Origin: Pseudonocardia sp. HH130630-07
Lineage (GTDB): Bacteria > Actinomycetota > Actinomycetes > Mycobacteriales > Pseudonocardiaceae
Assembly (NCBI RefSeq): GCF_001698125.1
Contig: NZ_CP013854.1
Coordinates: 2,790,001-2,854,000, forward strand
Direction of reading: 5' to 3'
Length of the DNA stretch: 64,000 nucleotides
Made by a program: the position numbers and the translations under genes. Below the pieces are notes generated by a model, which saw only the letters and a program-made list of their open reading frames with translations, was not told the origin of the DNA and did not search any database. How positions within the stretch are numbered: the stretch's first letter is position 1; the number at the start of each line of letters is the position of its first letter. This document shows positions 26,778-36,246 of this stretch, one piece after another.

Positions 26778-27721
26778 CCGGGCTGCTGCTCCGCCGGCTG
26801 CTCGTCGTCCCGCCGGTCCTGCTCGCGGCGTCGGTGCTGGTGTTCGCGCTGCCCCGGCTCGCGGGGGTCGACCCGGCGCGGGCGGTGCTGCGGGCGCGCA
26901 GTGCGGACGCGGTCCCGGACCCGGCCGTCGAGGAGCGGATCCGGGCGTCGTTCGGGCTGGACGCCTCGCCGGTCGAGCAGTACCTGCGCTGGCTCGCCGC
27001 CGTGCTGCGGGGCGACCTGGGCAACGGCTACGTCTCCGGGGTCCCGGTGCTGGCCCAGGTGGGGACCGCGGCGACGGTGTCCGGGCTGCTCACGGTGCTC
27101 GCGCTGGTCGTCGCCGCCGCGGTCGGGGTGCCCGCCGGGGCGTACGCGGCCCGGCGCCCGGGCGGCCCGCTGGACCGGGTGCTCGGGGCCGGGACGGTCG
27201 CCGGGGTGGCGGTGCCGGAGTTCGTCCTCGCGCCGTGGCTGGTGCTGCTGTTCGCGGTCGGCCTCGGCGCCCTGCCGGCGCTGGGCTGGGGCGGGCCGGA
27301 GCACCTGGTGCTGCCGGTGCTGACCCTGGCCGCCTACCCGGGGGCGCTCGTCGCGCAGCTCGTACGGGCGGAGACGGTCACGGTGCTGGCCCGCCCGCAC
27401 GTGCGGGCCGCCCGGGCGAAGGGGCTGGGCGAGCACGCCGTGCTGTGGCGGCACGGGGTCCGCCTGGCGACGACGTCGGTGACGGCGCTGGCCGGGCTGC
27501 TCGTCGCCGGGCTGCTCGGCGGATCGGTGGTGGTGGAGGTGGTGTTCGCCGTCCCGGGGCTCGGCCGGTTGCTGCAACAGGCCGTCCCGGCACAGGACCT
27601 GCCGGTGATCCAGGCCGGGACGCTGCTGGTGGTCACGGTGGCGGTGCTGGCCGGTGTGCTGGTCGAGATCGTGGCGACGGCGCTGGACCCGGTGCAGCGG
27701 TCGGCCCGGGGCGCGCGGTGA
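26774..27721 (+). CDS. DppB/OppB-type ABC transporter permease
   Basis: Inner-membrane permease (315 aa) with six expected helices. It starts LLLRRLLVVPPVLLAASVLVFALPRLAG, the standard DppB N-terminus, includes FGLDASPVEQYLRWLAAVLRGDLGNGY, and the EAA loop is VRAARAKGLGEHAVLWRHGVRLATTSV, ending with VVEVVFAVPGLGRLLQQAVPAQDLPVIQA. It is coupled by 4-bp overlaps to the binding protein before and the second permease after. No ATPase gene follows in this operon. Confidence 0.93.
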   Translation: MTGLLLRRLLVVPPVLLAASVLVFALPRLAGVDPARAVLRARSADAVPDPAVEERIRASFGLDASPVEQYLRWLAAVLRGDLGNGYVSGVPVLAQVGTAATVSGLLTVLALVVAAAVGVPAGAYAARRPGGPLDRVLGAGTVAGVAVPEFVLAPWLVLLFAVGLGALPALGWGGPEHLVLPVLTLAAYPGALVAQLVRAETVTVLARPHVRAARAKGLGEHAVLWRHGVRLATTSVTALAGLLVAGLLGGSVVVEVVFAVPGLGRLLQQAVPAQDLPVIQAGTLLVVTVAVLAGVLVEIVATALDPVQRSARGAR

Positions 27722-28623
27722 GCCGCCCGGGTCCGCCGTGCGGCCCGGTCGACGGGCGTCGCGGCCGGACCGGTGGCGCGCCCGGCCGGTGGGGCCGGTC
27801 GCGCGGGACCGGGGCGGTGCTCGTGGTGGTGGTGGTCGTGGTGGCCGTCGTCGTCGCCGGGCCGTGGCTGCTCCCGGACCCGGACCGGGCGGACTTCGCG
27901 GCCCTGCTCGCGGGCCCGTCACCGGCGCACCCGCTAGGGACCGACCAGCTCGGCCGGGACCTGCTGGCGCGCACCCTGCACGGCGGGCGAGTGACGGTCG
28001 GGCTGAGCCTGCTCGCCGTCGCGCTCACCGCGGCGGCCGGGATCGCGGTGGGCGCGCTCGCTGCGGCCACCGGCGCGTTCGGACGGGTGCTGATGCGGGT
28101 CGTCGACGTGCTCGCGGCGATCCCGGTCGTCCTGTTCGGGCTCGTCGCGGCCGTGACGCTGGGCCCGGGCGGGGCGTCGCTGCTGGTGGCGGTCACCGCG
28201 ATCGCCTGGACGCCGTTCGCCCGGCAGACCCACCTGCTCGCGCTCGCCGAGCGGGAGCGGGACTACGTGACGGCCGCGGTCGCACTCGGTGCGGGACCGG
28301 TCCGGGTGCTGCTGCGCCACGTCGGCCCGAACCTGGCGCCCCCGTTGCTCGCGCACGCCTGCGTGCGGTTCGCGGGCACGCTGCTCACGATCTCCGGGCT
28401 GTCGTTCCTCGGGCTGGGGATCCAGCCGCCGACGGCCGAGTGGGGCGCGATGGTGGCCGAGGGGCGGCAGTACCTGTTCAGCGCGCCCCAGGTGGTGCTC
28501 GTTCCTTCGGCCGCCGTGGTGCTGACCGCCGCGACGGCCCTGGTGTGGGGACGGCGCCGGGAACGGGGCGCAGCGCCCGGGGAGTCGACGCGCGCGGTCC
28601 GGCCGGGCACGGTGCAGACATGA
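27718..28623 (+). CDS. DppC/OppC-type ABC transporter permease
   Basis: Second permease (301 aa). A basic, Gly/Arg-rich N-terminal 33 residues precede the first helix (VLVVVVVVVAVVVAGPWLL); then HPLGTDQLGRDLLARTLHGGRVTVGLS, the classic DppC block, and the EAA loop YVTAAVALGAGPVRVLLRHVGPNLAPPLLAH, followed by SGLSFLGLGIQPPTAEWGAMVAEGRQYL. GTG start overlaps the upstream stop, and its own stop overlaps the ATG of the next, unrecognised gene. Transport needs ATPases from elsewhere; the nearest candidates in the window are at 53763-55612. Confidence 0.93.
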   Translation: MSRPGPPCGPVDGRRGRTGGAPGRWGRSRGTGAVLVVVVVVVAVVVAGPWLLPDPDRADFAALLAGPSPAHPLGTDQLGRDLLARTLHGGRVTVGLSLLAVALTAAAGIAVGALAAATGAFGRVLMRVVDVLAAIPVVLFGLVAAVTLGPGGASLLVAVTAIAWTPFARQTHLLALAERERDYVTAAVALGAGPVRVLLRHVGPNLAPPLLAHACVRFAGTLLTISGLSFLGLGIQPPTAEWGAMVAEGRQYLFSAPQVVLVPSAAVVLTAATALVWGRRRERGAAPGESTRAVRPGTVQT

Positions 28624-29612
28624 GCGGTGCAGGGAAGACCGGTGTGCCGGAGTTGCTGGCCGAGCATCTCGCCGATCCCGGGTCCGGCTGGAGCATGGGC
28701 GTGCCCGGCGCGATCGCGGAGTTCGTCCGGACCCCGGACGAGCCGGTCGCGACCGGGCCCGGGACGGTGGGCACCGGCCGGGGCGGGATCCGGGTCGGGG
28801 CCGGACCGGACGTCCGCGCGGTCGCCCACCGCACCCCGGTGGGCCCGGACGGGCACTGGAACCACGCCGTCGTGCTGTGCCTGCCCGCGGCCGGGGCCCG
28901 CCGTGCCGGGCGGAGCACCGTCACCGTGCTCGGGCCGGACCGGGACGCGCTGGCGCCGGCGGACCGGACGGGCGTCCTCGTCGATCTCGGTCTCGGCATC
29001 CCCACGGTGGACGCCTGCGTGCGCACCGCCGACCCGGAGCTGCTCGGCGTGCTGCGGGCGGCGCACGGGCGCCGGATGGACGGCGGGCTCGTCGCGACGC
29101 TGGTGGCGGCCGGCCCGCACCGGGTGTTCACGACGGCCCTCGGGCGGGTCGAGGTCCGCGCGGCGATCCCGCCACCGGACGGCCGGTCCCCGGACGGCCC
29201 GCACACCCACCTGCTGCCGCACGTGCTGCGCGCGGACCGGACGCACGCCGCGACCGTCCCGGTCCCGGCCGGGTACCTGCCCTGCGGCTACCTCTACCCG
29301 CCGCACCCGCTGACCGACCTCACCGGGCGGCCGCTCCCGTTCGACGCCGGCCGGCTCGCCGCCTTCGACCGGCTGCTGGAGCGTTTCGGCGATCCGGGGC
29401 AGCGTGCGGTCACCGACGGGGTGGTCCGAGCCGTCACCGCGGGCGAGCCACCCCGGCCGCGGCCTGCCGACCCACCGGGACGGGCGGCGTACGCCGTCGC
29501 GTTGCGGGTGCTGGCCCGGACCGGCGCGGATCCGGCGGTGCTCGCCGCCTGGCGCGGCCGGTCGGAGGAACCGGAGCTGCTCGACCCGGACGGTGACCGC
29601 AACGCGGGCTGA
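28620..29612 (+). CDS. Conserved protein of unknown function, coupled to ABC importer
   Basis: Soluble protein of 330 aa without signal peptide or membrane segment. I do not recognise the family with confidence. Visible blocks are WSMGVPGAIAEFVRTPDEP at the N-terminus, GHWNHAVVLCLPA, a Cys-containing segment GLGIPTVDACVRTADPELL, and PAGYLPCGYLYPPHPLTDLTGRPLPFD followed by a helical C-terminus. It is translationally coupled to the second permease (ATGA), so its job is probably tied to the imported substrate, for example its modification or breakdown. The 175 bp after it hold the iron-regulated promoter of the siderophore operon. Confidence 0.75.
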   Translation: MSGAGKTGVPELLAEHLADPGSGWSMGVPGAIAEFVRTPDEPVATGPGTVGTGRGGIRVGAGPDVRAVAHRTPVGPDGHWNHAVVLCLPAAGARRAGRSTVTVLGPDRDALAPADRTGVLVDLGLGIPTVDACVRTADPELLGVLRAAHGRRMDGGLVATLVAAGPHRVFTTALGRVEVRAAIPPPDGRSPDGPHTHLLPHVLRADRTHAATVPVPAGYLPCGYLYPPHPLTDLTGRPLPFDAGRLAAFDRLLERFGDPGQRAVTDGVVRAVTAGEPPRPRPADPPGRAAYAVALRVLARTGADPAVLAAWRGRSEEPELLDPDGDRNAG

Positions 29613-29696
29613 TCCCCGGCCGGGCGGTGACAGGCGGATGCAGCGACCCGGATGGAGTGATCCGGTTGCGGCGAGTAACCGGATCTGGTGAGATCC

Positions 29697-29714
29697 GTCA
29701 TCAAGTTAGATGAC
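29697..29714. promoter_or_regulatory. Inverted repeat GTCATC-n6-GATGAC
   Basis: A perfect 6-bp inverted repeat just upstream of the iron-box promoter. It may bind a second regulator of the siderophore operon. Confidence 0.35.
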
Positions 29715-29722
29715 GCGAACAC

Positions 29723-29751
29723 TTGTTAAGGTCAGGCTAACTTCATAGATT
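29723..29751 (+). promoter_or_regulatory. Promoter with IdeR/DtxR-type iron box
   Basis: A -35-like TTGTTA (29723-29728) and -10-like TAGATT (29746-29751) are separated by exactly 17 bp. The spacer is filled by TAAGGTCAGGCTAACTTCA (29727-29745), which matches the DtxR/IdeR consensus TTAGGTTAGGCTAACCTAA at 15 of 19 positions. Iron-bound IdeR should block this promoter, so the siderophore operon would turn on when iron is scarce. Confidence 0.8.
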
Positions 29752-29787
29752 CATGACGTCGGTCATGGACGTGAAGGGAGCCCGCGG

Positions 29788-30782
29788 ATGCCGGGTCGAT
29801 GGACCTCTCGCGCGCTGATCGCGACGGCGGTCGCGGTGGCGCTGGGACTGGTGGCGGGGTGCGGCGGCGCCGGGGGTGAGACGGCCGAGGCATCGGGGAC
29901 ACGCACCGTGACCACCGACCGCGGGCCGCTCGAGGTGCCGGCCGCGCCGAAGCGCATCGTCAACCTCAACGGCGGGCTCGCGAGCTACCTGTACGCGCTC
30001 GGGACGCCCCCGGTCGCGACGGACACCCGGGTGCTCGGCGTGACGAACTTCGACGGCGGGTTCCCGCCGGCCTGGGCGGACCGGGCCCGCGCCGCGAACA
30101 CCGAGCAGCTGCCCGCCGGTGACTCGCTCAGCCTGGAGGCGGTCGCCGCCGCCCAGCCGGACCTCATCATCGGCGGCGGCCAGGGCATCACCGCGGTCCA
30201 GGCCGTGCAGGCCTACGACCAGCTCGCCGCGATCGCGCCGACGGTCATCGTGCCGCGCACGCTCACCAGCTGGGAGGACCAGCTGAACGCGGTCGCGGAC
30301 GCGGTGAACCGGACCGACGCGGTGCCCGGCCTGATGCAGCAGTACCGGGACGAGCTGGACCGGGTGAAGGCGGCGGTCACGCCGCCGCAGGGCGAGGTCG
30401 TTACATCGCCTCGTTCGCCTCGGACAAGCTCTACCTGATCCCGGCGGACGCCGCGCTGCCGACGCTCGGCCGGGAGCTGGGCCTGCAGCCGGTCGACGTC
30501 GTCGCCAGGGCCCCCGGGGCCCGGCTCGCCAGTACCGGGGACTCGATGGAGGTCAGCCGGGAGCTGCTGGGCGAGATCGCCGACGCGCCGAACGCCATCG
30601 TCGCGAACGCCGGTGGACGCTCGGTCGAGGAGATGAAGAGCGACCCGCTGTTCGCGAACCTGCCGTCCTTCCGGTCCGGCAACGTCTGGGAGGTCCCGGC
30701 GTCGAGCTACCGGCCGGACTTCGACGGCGTGCTCTCCACCCTCGACCTGTTCGGCCGGACGTTCCCGCGCCAGGGCGGCTGA
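29788..30782 (+). pseudogene. Ferri-siderophore ABC substrate-binding lipoprotein, frameshifted
   Basis: FecB/FepB-like iron-siderophore binding protein. The first part (29788 to about 30398) has a lipoprotein signal with lipobox LVAGC and RIVNLNGGLASYLYALGTPPVATDTRVLG; the remainder (RYIASFASDKLYLIPADAALPTLGREL... to the stop at 30782) continues in another frame. Inserting one base near 30399 (GAGGTCGT to GAGGTCCGT) restores one 331-aa protein of normal length, so this is a single-base deletion or a sequencing error. It is the first gene behind the iron-box promoter and should capture the ferric siderophore at the cell surface. No matching FeuBC-type permeases are in the window. Confidence 0.85.
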
Positions 30783-30784
30783 GC

Positions 30785-31528
30785 GTGTCCCCCGCAGCAG
30801 CGCTCGTCACCGGCGGGGCGCAGGGCATCGGCGCCGCGGTCGGGGCCGCGCTGGCGGCCGCCGGGCACCCGGTCGTCCTGCTCGACCGTGATCCGGCGGT
30901 CCGGGAGACCGGGCACGGGCTGGTCGCCGACGTCACCGACGCCGACGCCGTGGAGCGGGCCGTCGCCGAGGCCGAGCGGACCGTCGGCCCGCTCGGTGTC
31001 CTGGTGAACGCGGCCGGGGTGCTGCGGACCGGGACGGTGCTCGACGCCGGCCACGGTGATCTCGCCGACTGCCTGGCGGTGCACGCCGGCGGCGTCTGGA
31101 ACACCGGGCGGGCGGCCGGTCGCCGGATGGCCGGCCGGGGCTCCGGGGCGATCGTCACGGTCGCCTCGGACGCGGCCCGCACGCCCCGGGCCGCGATGGG
31201 CGCCTACGCCGCGTCGAAGGCGGCGTCGGTGTCGCTGACCCGCACCCTCGGCCTGGAGCTGGCGCCGCACGTGCGCTGCAACGTCGTGTGCCCCGGCGCG
31301 ACCGACACCGCGATGCAGCGGGGGCTCTGGGCGGACCCGTCCGACCCGGACGGGGCCGGCCCGGTCGTGGCGGGCGCGCCGGAGCGGTTCCGGCTCGGCA
31401 TCCCGCTGGGCCGGATCGCCGAGCCCGCGGACGTCGCGGCGGCGGTCGCCTTCCTCGCGAGCGACGCGGCCCGGCACATCACCATGCAGTCGCTGACCGT
31501 CGACGGCGGCGCGAGCCTCGGGCTGTAA
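30785..31528 (+). CDS. dhbA: 2,3-dihydro-2,3-dihydroxybenzoate dehydrogenase
   Basis: Short-chain dehydrogenase (247 aa) catalysing the last step to 2,3-dihydroxybenzoate, NAD-dependent. Rossmann motif ALVTGGAQGIGAAV, NAAGVLRTG, active-site Ser in VTVASDAARTPRAAMGAYAASKAA with the YxxxK pair, and CPGATDTAMQRGLW, typical of EntA/DhbA. Location with isochorismate synthase, isochorismatase and an aryl-AMP ligase fixes the pathway and makes dihydroxybenzoate, not salicylate, the aryl cap. GTG start 2 bp after the preceding gene. Confidence 0.92.
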   Translation: MSPAAALVTGGAQGIGAAVGAALAAAGHPVVLLDRDPAVRETGHGLVADVTDADAVERAVAEAERTVGPLGVLVNAAGVLRTGTVLDAGHGDLADCLAVHAGGVWNTGRAAGRRMAGRGSGAIVTVASDAARTPRAAMGAYAASKAASVSLTRTLGLELAPHVRCNVVCPGATDTAMQRGLWADPSDPDGAGPVVAGAPERFRLGIPLGRIAEPADVAAAVAFLASDAARHITMQSLTVDGGASLGL

Positions 31529-31577
31529 CCCCCACGACCACGCGTGCCCGCCGCACGCCGACCGGAGAGGAACCCCC

Positions 31578-32774
31578 TTGTCCAGCCCAGCCACCGCGCG
31601 TCCCCGCCCGGAGCACGACCCGGGTGACCTGCTCGCGGCGTACCTGCCCGGGTCGTTCTTCCACCGGTCGCCCCGCGGGACCCTGCTCGCCGACGGGGTG
31701 CACACCGTGGTCGCCGAAGCGCCGGTGCCCCCGGCCGACGCCGCGGCCGACGCGCTGCGGACCGCGCTCGCGGCCGGGCACCCGGACCCGGTCGTCGTCG
31801 GTGCGATCGGGTTCGCGCCGGACGCACCGCGCAGCCTGCACGTCCCGGCCGTGGTCCGGCGGGCCGCCCCGGCGGCGGCGCCGGGCGGGCCGGTCCGGGT
31901 GCCGGAGGCCCCGGGCGGCGGCTGGTCGGTGCGCCACGTCCCGGCCCCGGAGACCTACGCCGACGGGGTGCGGCGGGCCCTGGAGCTGCTGGGCACCGGA
32001 GCGCTGGAGAAGGTCGTGCTGGCCCGCTCGCTGGAGCTGACCTCGCAGCACCCGGTCTCGGTCCGGGACCTGCTCGCCCGCCTGGCGCTGGCCGATCCCA
32101 CGGCGTTCGCGTTCGCCGCGGACGTCACCGCCGCCGGGGACCCCGCCCCGCGCACCCTGCTGGGGGCCAGCCCGGAGCTGCTGGTGTCCCGGGAGGGGGA
32201 CACCGTGGTTGCGAACCCGCTCGCCGGGTCGACGCCCCGCTCCGAGGACCCGGCCGAGAACGAGGCGCGGATCGCCGCGCTGCGGGCCTCGGCGAAGGAC
32301 CTGGCCGAGCACGCGCTGGTCGCCGACCGGGTGGCCGCGGTGCTGCGCGGGTTCTGCGCCGAGGTCGACGCGCCGGCCGAGCCCGACGTGATCGGCACCG
32401 CGACCATGTGGCACCTGTCCAGCCGGATCACCGGCCGGTCGGCGGACCTGTCGGTGTCGGCGTTGCACCTGGCGCACGCGCTGCACCCGACGCCGGCCGT
32501 CTGCGGGACCCCGGTGGCCGCGGCGCGGGCGGCGATCGGCGAGATCGAGCCGGCCGACCGCGGCTACTACAGCGGGATGACCGGCTGGGTGGACGCGAGC
32601 GGCGACGGCGAGTGGGTGCTCGCCATCCGCAGCGCCGAGGTCTGCGACCGCACGGTGCGGCTGTTCGCCGGGGCGGGCATCGTGACCGGGTCCGACCCGG
32701 ACTCCGAGGTCGCCGAGACCCGGGCGAAGTTCCGCACGATGCTGCGGGCCATCGGGGTGGAGGCGGTGGCGTGA
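31578..32774 (+). CDS. dhbC: Isochorismate synthase
   Basis: Chorismate-utilising enzyme (398 aa) converting chorismate to isochorismate with Mg2+. The catalytic domain shows [103 protein letters not shown] and [28 protein letters not shown], all standard for EntC/DhbC. The start is TTG at 31578, preceded by GGAGAGGAA; there is no nearer ATG or GTG in frame. Its stop overlaps the DhbE start. Confidence 0.95.
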   Translation: MSSPATARPRPEHDPGDLLAAYLPGSFFHRSPRGTLLADGVHTVVAEAPVPPADAAADALRTALAAGHPDPVVVGAIGFAPDAPRSLHVPAVVRRAAPAAAPGGPVRVPEAPGGGWSVRHVPAPETYADGVRRALELLGTGALEKVVLARSLELTSQHPVSVRDLLARLALADPTAFAFAADVTAAGDPAPRTLLGASPELLVSREGDTVVANPLAGSTPRSEDPAENEARIAALRASAKDLAEHALVADRVAAVLRGFCAEVDAPAEPDVIGTATMWHLSSRITGRSADLSVSALHLAHALHPTPAVCGTPVAAARAAIGEIEPADRGYYSGMTGWVDASGDGEWVLAIRSAEVCDRTVRLFAGAGIVTGSDPDSEVAETRAKFRTMLRAIGVEAVA

Positions 32775-34453
32775 GCGCCCCGGCACCCGGCGGCCCCGAG
32801 CACGTCGCCTGGCCGCCCGAGGTCGCCGCCCGCTACCGCGCGGCGGGGTACTGGCACGGCCGGTCGTTCGGCGCCTGGCTGTCGCTGCTGGCGGCGGCGT
32901 ACCCGGAGCGCACCGCGGTCGTCGGGCGGACCGGGGAGACCGGGCACCGCTGGAGCTTCGCCGAGCTGGACCGGCGCGCGCACCGGCTCGCCGCCGGGCT
33001 GCACGGGCTGGGGATCCGGCCCGGCGACAACGTCGTGCTGCAGCTGCCGAACGTGCCGGAGTTCCTGCCGGTGGTGTTCGCGCTGTTCCGGGCCGGGGCC
33101 CGCCCGGTGTTCGCGCTGCCGGCGCACCGCGGGACCGAGCTGCGCCACGTCGCCGGCTGGTCGGAGGCGACGGCGGTCCTGACCGTCGACGCGCACGCCC
33201 GCTTCGACCACGGGGCGCTCGCTCGCGCGACCGCGGACGACGTCGCGTCCGTGCGCGAGGTGATCGTGCTCGACACCGGTGCGGGCGGCACCACCGCCGG
33301 CGCGGTGCCGCTGTCCGAGCTGGACGCCGAGCCGGTCGGGCTGCCCGACCCCGACCCGGAGGGCGTGGCGTTCCTGCAGCTCTCCGGCGGGTCGACCGGG
33401 TTGCCGAAGCTGATCCCGCGCACCCACGACGACTACCTCTACAGCGTCCGGGAGAGCGCCCGGATCTGCGGGCTGCGCCCGGACAGCGTGTACCTCGCGG
33501 CGCTGCCCGCCGCGCACAACTTCCCGCTCAGCTCGCCGGGGGTGCTGGGCGCGCTGCACGCCGGCGCCGCCTCGGTGTTCGCCCCGGCGCCGGACCCGTC
33601 GACGGCGTTCGAGCTGGTGGAGCGGGAACGGGTGACGATCACCGGGCTGGTCCCGCCGCTGGCCGCGGCCTGGGCCGACGCGGCCGCCCGCACCGCGCAC
33701 GACCTGTCCAGCCTGGAGGTCGTGCTGGTCGGCGGCGCGAAGTGCGGGCCGGAGCTGGCCGGGCGGATCGGCCCGGCACTGGGCTGCCGGCTGCAGCAGG
33801 TCTTCGGGATGGCCGAGGGCCTGGTCAACTACACCCGCCTCGACGACCCGGACGAGCTCGTCCGGACCACCCAGGGCCGGCCGATCTCGGCCGACGACGA
33901 GATCCGCGTCGTCGACCCGGACGATCCGGCCGCCCCATCGACGGCGGAGGTGCAGCCGGGCCGGGCGGGTGCGCTGCTCACCCGCGGGCCGTACACGATC
34001 CGCGGCTACTTCCGCGCCGCCGGGCACGACACGACCGCGTTCACCCCGGACGGCTTCTACCGCACCGGTGACCTGGTCCGGCGGATCCCGAGCGGGCACC
34101 TGGAGGTCGTCGGGCGGGTGAAGGAGCAGGTCAACCGGGGTGGGGAGAAGGTGGCGCCGACCGAGGTGGAGGACCACCTCATGGCGCACCCGGACGTGCT
34201 GGACGCCGCCGTGATCGGCGTCGAGGACGACTACCTCGGCGAGCGGACCTGCGCCTACGTGGTGCCCCGCCCCGGGGCGCAGGCACCGGCCGGGTCGGTG
34301 CTGCGCCGGTTCGTGCGCGAGCGCGGGGTGGCCGCGTTCAAGGTCCCGGACCTGATCGAGATCGTTCCCGACTTCCCGGTCACCGGGGTCGGCAAGACCA
34401 GCAAACGCGAGCTGCGCGAGGCGCTGCGCGCACGCGCCGCAGAACAGAGGTGA
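32771..34453 (+). CDS. dhbE: 2,3-dihydroxybenzoate-AMP ligase
   Basis: Stand-alone aryl adenylation enzyme (560 aa) that activates 2,3-dihydroxybenzoate and loads it on the aryl carrier protein. Motifs: [23 protein letters not shown] (P-loop), [16 protein letters not shown] (aryl-binding loop typical of DhbE/EntE), [55 protein letters not shown], and the C-terminal catalytic Lys in [16 protein letters not shown] overlaps the dhbC stop; its stop overlaps the dhbB start. Confidence 0.96.
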   Translation: MSAPAPGGPEHVAWPPEVAARYRAAGYWHGRSFGAWLSLLAAAYPERTAVVGRTGETGHRWSFAELDRRAHRLAAGLHGLGIRPGDNVVLQLPNVPEFLPVVFALFRAGARPVFALPAHRGTELRHVAGWSEATAVLTVDAHARFDHGALARATADDVASVREVIVLDTGAGGTTAGAVPLSELDAEPVGLPDPDPEGVAFLQLSGGSTGLPKLIPRTHDDYLYSVRESARICGLRPDSVYLAALPAAHNFPLSSPGVLGALHAGAASVFAPAPDPSTAFELVERERVTITGLVPPLAAAWADAAARTAHDLSSLEVVLVGGAKCGPELAGRIGPALGCRLQQVFGMAEGLVNYTRLDDPDELVRTTQGRPISADDEIRVVDPDDPAAPSTAEVQPGRAGALLTRGPYTIRGYFRAAGHDTTAFTPDGFYRTGDLVRRIPSGHLEVVGRVKEQVNRGGEKVAPTEVEDHLMAHPDVLDAAVIGVEDDYLGERTCAYVVPRPGAQAPAGSVLRRFVRERGVAAFKVPDLIEIVPDFPVTGVGKTSKRELREALRARAAEQR

Positions 34454-35124
34454 GTGACATGTCCCTGCCCAGGATCGAGCCGTACCCGCTGCCGGGTCCG
34501 GCGGACCTCCCGGCCGGCCGGGTGTCCTGGCGGCCCGACCCGTCCCGGTCCGCGCTGCTCGTGCACGACATGCAGCGCTACTTCCTGGCGCCCTACGCCG
34601 GTGCCCCGGTGCCGGAGGTCGTGGCGAACATCGCCGCGCTGCTGGCCGCCTGCCGCGAGCGCGGGGTGCCGGTCTTCTACACCGCCCAGCCCGGCCGGCA
34701 GGACCCCGCCGACCGCGGCCTGCTCACCGAGTTCTGGGGCGACGGCATCGGCGCGGTCATCGACGACGACCCGACCGCCGCCGACGTGGTCGACGAGCTC
34801 GCACCCGGTCCGGGCGACGAGGTCCTCACCAAGTGGCGCTACAGCGCGTTCCAGCGCAGCACGTTCGCCGAGCGGCTCGCCGCGGCCGGCCGGGACCAGC
34901 TGCTCGTCACCGGCATCTACGCGCACATCGGCTGCCAGGCCACCGCGGTCGAGGCGTTCATGCGTGACGTCGCCCCGTTCCTGGTGGCCGACGCCGTCGC
35001 CGACTTCTCCCGCCGCCACCACGACGCGGCCTGCGAGTACGTGGCCCAGCGCTGCGGTGTCGTGACCGGCACCGCCGGCGTCCTCGACGCGTTCGCCGCC
35101 GCCCCGGCGGGGGTGGCCGGATGA
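34450..35124 (+). CDS. dhbB: Isochorismatase
   Basis: Isochorismatase (224 aa) hydrolysing isochorismate to 2,3-dihydro-2,3-dihydroxybenzoate and pyruvate. Catalytic Asp in [15 protein letters not shown], Lys in [14 protein letters not shown], and the [35 protein letters not shown] block are all present. In EntB and DhbB a carrier-protein domain is fused at the C-terminus; here it is missing and encoded as the next separate gene. GTG at 34450 overlaps the dhbE stop; ATG at 34459 is an alternative. Confidence 0.95.
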   Translation: MSDMSLPRIEPYPLPGPADLPAGRVSWRPDPSRSALLVHDMQRYFLAPYAGAPVPEVVANIAALLAACRERGVPVFYTAQPGRQDPADRGLLTEFWGDGIGAVIDDDPTAADVVDELAPGPGDEVLTKWRYSAFQRSTFAERLAAAGRDQLLVTGIYAHIGCQATAVEAFMRDVAPFLVADAVADFSRRHHDAACEYVAQRCGVVTGTAGVLDAFAAAPAGVAG

Positions 35125-35354
35125 GCGCGCCGACCGCCGAGCGGATCCGTTCCGACGTCGCCGAGCTGCTGGGCTGTGCCCCGGACGGCATCGACCCCGA
35201 GGAGGACCTGCTCGACCGCGGGCTCGACTCGATGCGGATCATGACGCTGGTCGAGCGCTGGCGCTCCGCCGGGGCACCCGGGCTGGAGTTCCCGGACCTC
35301 GCCGAGGAGCCGGTGCTGAGGCGGTGGGTCGAGATCGTGCGGGGGGCCGGGTGA
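35121..35354 (+). CDS. Free-standing aryl carrier protein
   Basis: Carrier protein of 77 aa that holds the dihydroxybenzoyl thioester. The phosphopantetheine attachment site is RGLDSMRIMTLVERW with Ser37; the four-helix ArCP pattern with EDLLDRGLDS is clear. It equals the C-terminal domain of EntB/DhbB split off as its own gene. ATGA overlap with dhbB and GTGA overlap with the next gene couple it tightly to the operon. Confidence 0.93.
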   Translation: MSAPTAERIRSDVAELLGCAPDGIDPEEDLLDRGLDSMRIMTLVERWRSAGAPGLEFPDLAEEPVLRRWVEIVRGAG

Positions 35355-36211
35355 GCCGGCCGGACCGTTCCGACCGCGGCGATGTCGCCGGGAACCTCGC
35401 CGTCGCCCGCGCCCGCCGGACCGGCGCGACGAAGGTGCCGTACCCGATCCGGCTGCGCGAGCTGGAGGTGCTGCGGACCCGGCGGATCGGGCCGTCGCTG
35501 CAGCGGGTCACGCTCGGCGGGCCCGGCCTGGCCGGGTTCCACAGCCACTGCGACGAGGAGCACGTCCGGCTGGTGTTCCCCGACGGCGACGGCGTGCTCC
35601 GGCTGCCCGAGCCGGACGGCGACATGCTGCACTGGCCGCGCCCGCGTCCGGTGTCGCGCGAGTACACCGTGCGCCGGCACGACGCCGCGGCGGGCGAGCT
35701 GGACATCGACCTGGTGCTGCACGACGGCGGGCTCGCCGCGGACTGGGCGCGCACGGTGTCACCGGGGGCGCGGATCCCGGTCGCCGGGCCGCCCGGTGGC
35801 CTCGCCATCCCGCGCGGCTACGACCACTACCTGCTGGCCGGGGACCTGAGCGCGCTGCCGGCGATCGCCCGGATCCTGGAGCGGCTCCCGGCCGACGCCG
35901 CCGGCCGGGCGTTCGTCGAGGTCGCCGACGCCGGTGAGGAGCTGCCGCTGACCGCGCCGGCGGGGGTGCAGGTGCGCTGGGTGCACCGCGACGGCGTCCC
36001 GGCCGGGGTGTCGGACGCGCTGGCCCGGGCCGTGGTCGCGGACCGTCCACCGGCCGGGGCGCGGGTCTTCGCCTGGGTGGCCGGCGAGACGACGGCGATC
36101 AAGCCGGTGCGCCGGTTCCTGCGCGACGAGCTGGGCCTCGACCCGGCGGACCGCGACGTCACCGGCTACTGGAAGCGCGGCGTCGCGGACTTCGACGATC
36201 CCGAGCACTGA
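35351..36211 (+). CDS. Siderophore-interacting protein (ferric-siderophore reductase, ViuB/SIP)
   Basis: Cytoplasmic flavoprotein (286 aa) that releases iron from imported ferric siderophore by reduction. FAD-binding domain with RVTLGGPGLAGF, VRLVFP and RPVSREYTVRRHD, then VLHDGGLAADWARTVSPGARIPVAGPPG; the NAD(P)H/SIP C-terminal domain has YLLAGDLSALPAIARILERLPA, FAWVAGETTAIKPVRRFLRDELGLD and the final VTGYWKRGVAD. The whole matches the SIP family. GTG start overlaps the carrier protein stop. Directly after its stop is a tandem hexamer repeat leading into the NRPS ribosome site. Confidence 0.95.
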   Translation: MSRPDRSDRGDVAGNLAVARARRTGATKVPYPIRLRELEVLRTRRIGPSLQRVTLGGPGLAGFHSHCDEEHVRLVFPDGDGVLRLPEPDGDMLHWPRPRPVSREYTVRRHDAAAGELDIDLVLHDGGLAADWARTVSPGARIPVAGPPGGLAIPRGYDHYLLAGDLSALPAIARILERLPADAAGRAFVEVADAGEELPLTAPAGVQVRWVHRDGVPAGVSDALARAVVADRPPAGARVFAWVAGETTAIKPVRRFLRDELGLDPADRDVTGYWKRGVADFDDPEH

Positions 36212-36233
36212 GCACGAGCACGAGCACGAGCAC
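36210..36233 (+). repeat. Four tandem GAGCAC hexamers before the NRPS start
   Basis: Four perfect GAGCAC copies fill the gap between the SIP stop and the AGGAGAACTG ribosome site of the NRPS; a fifth copy lies just inside the SIP gene at 36203. Copy-number change would alter only intergenic spacing. Confidence 0.85.
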
Positions 36234-36246
36234 CCGAGGAGAACTG

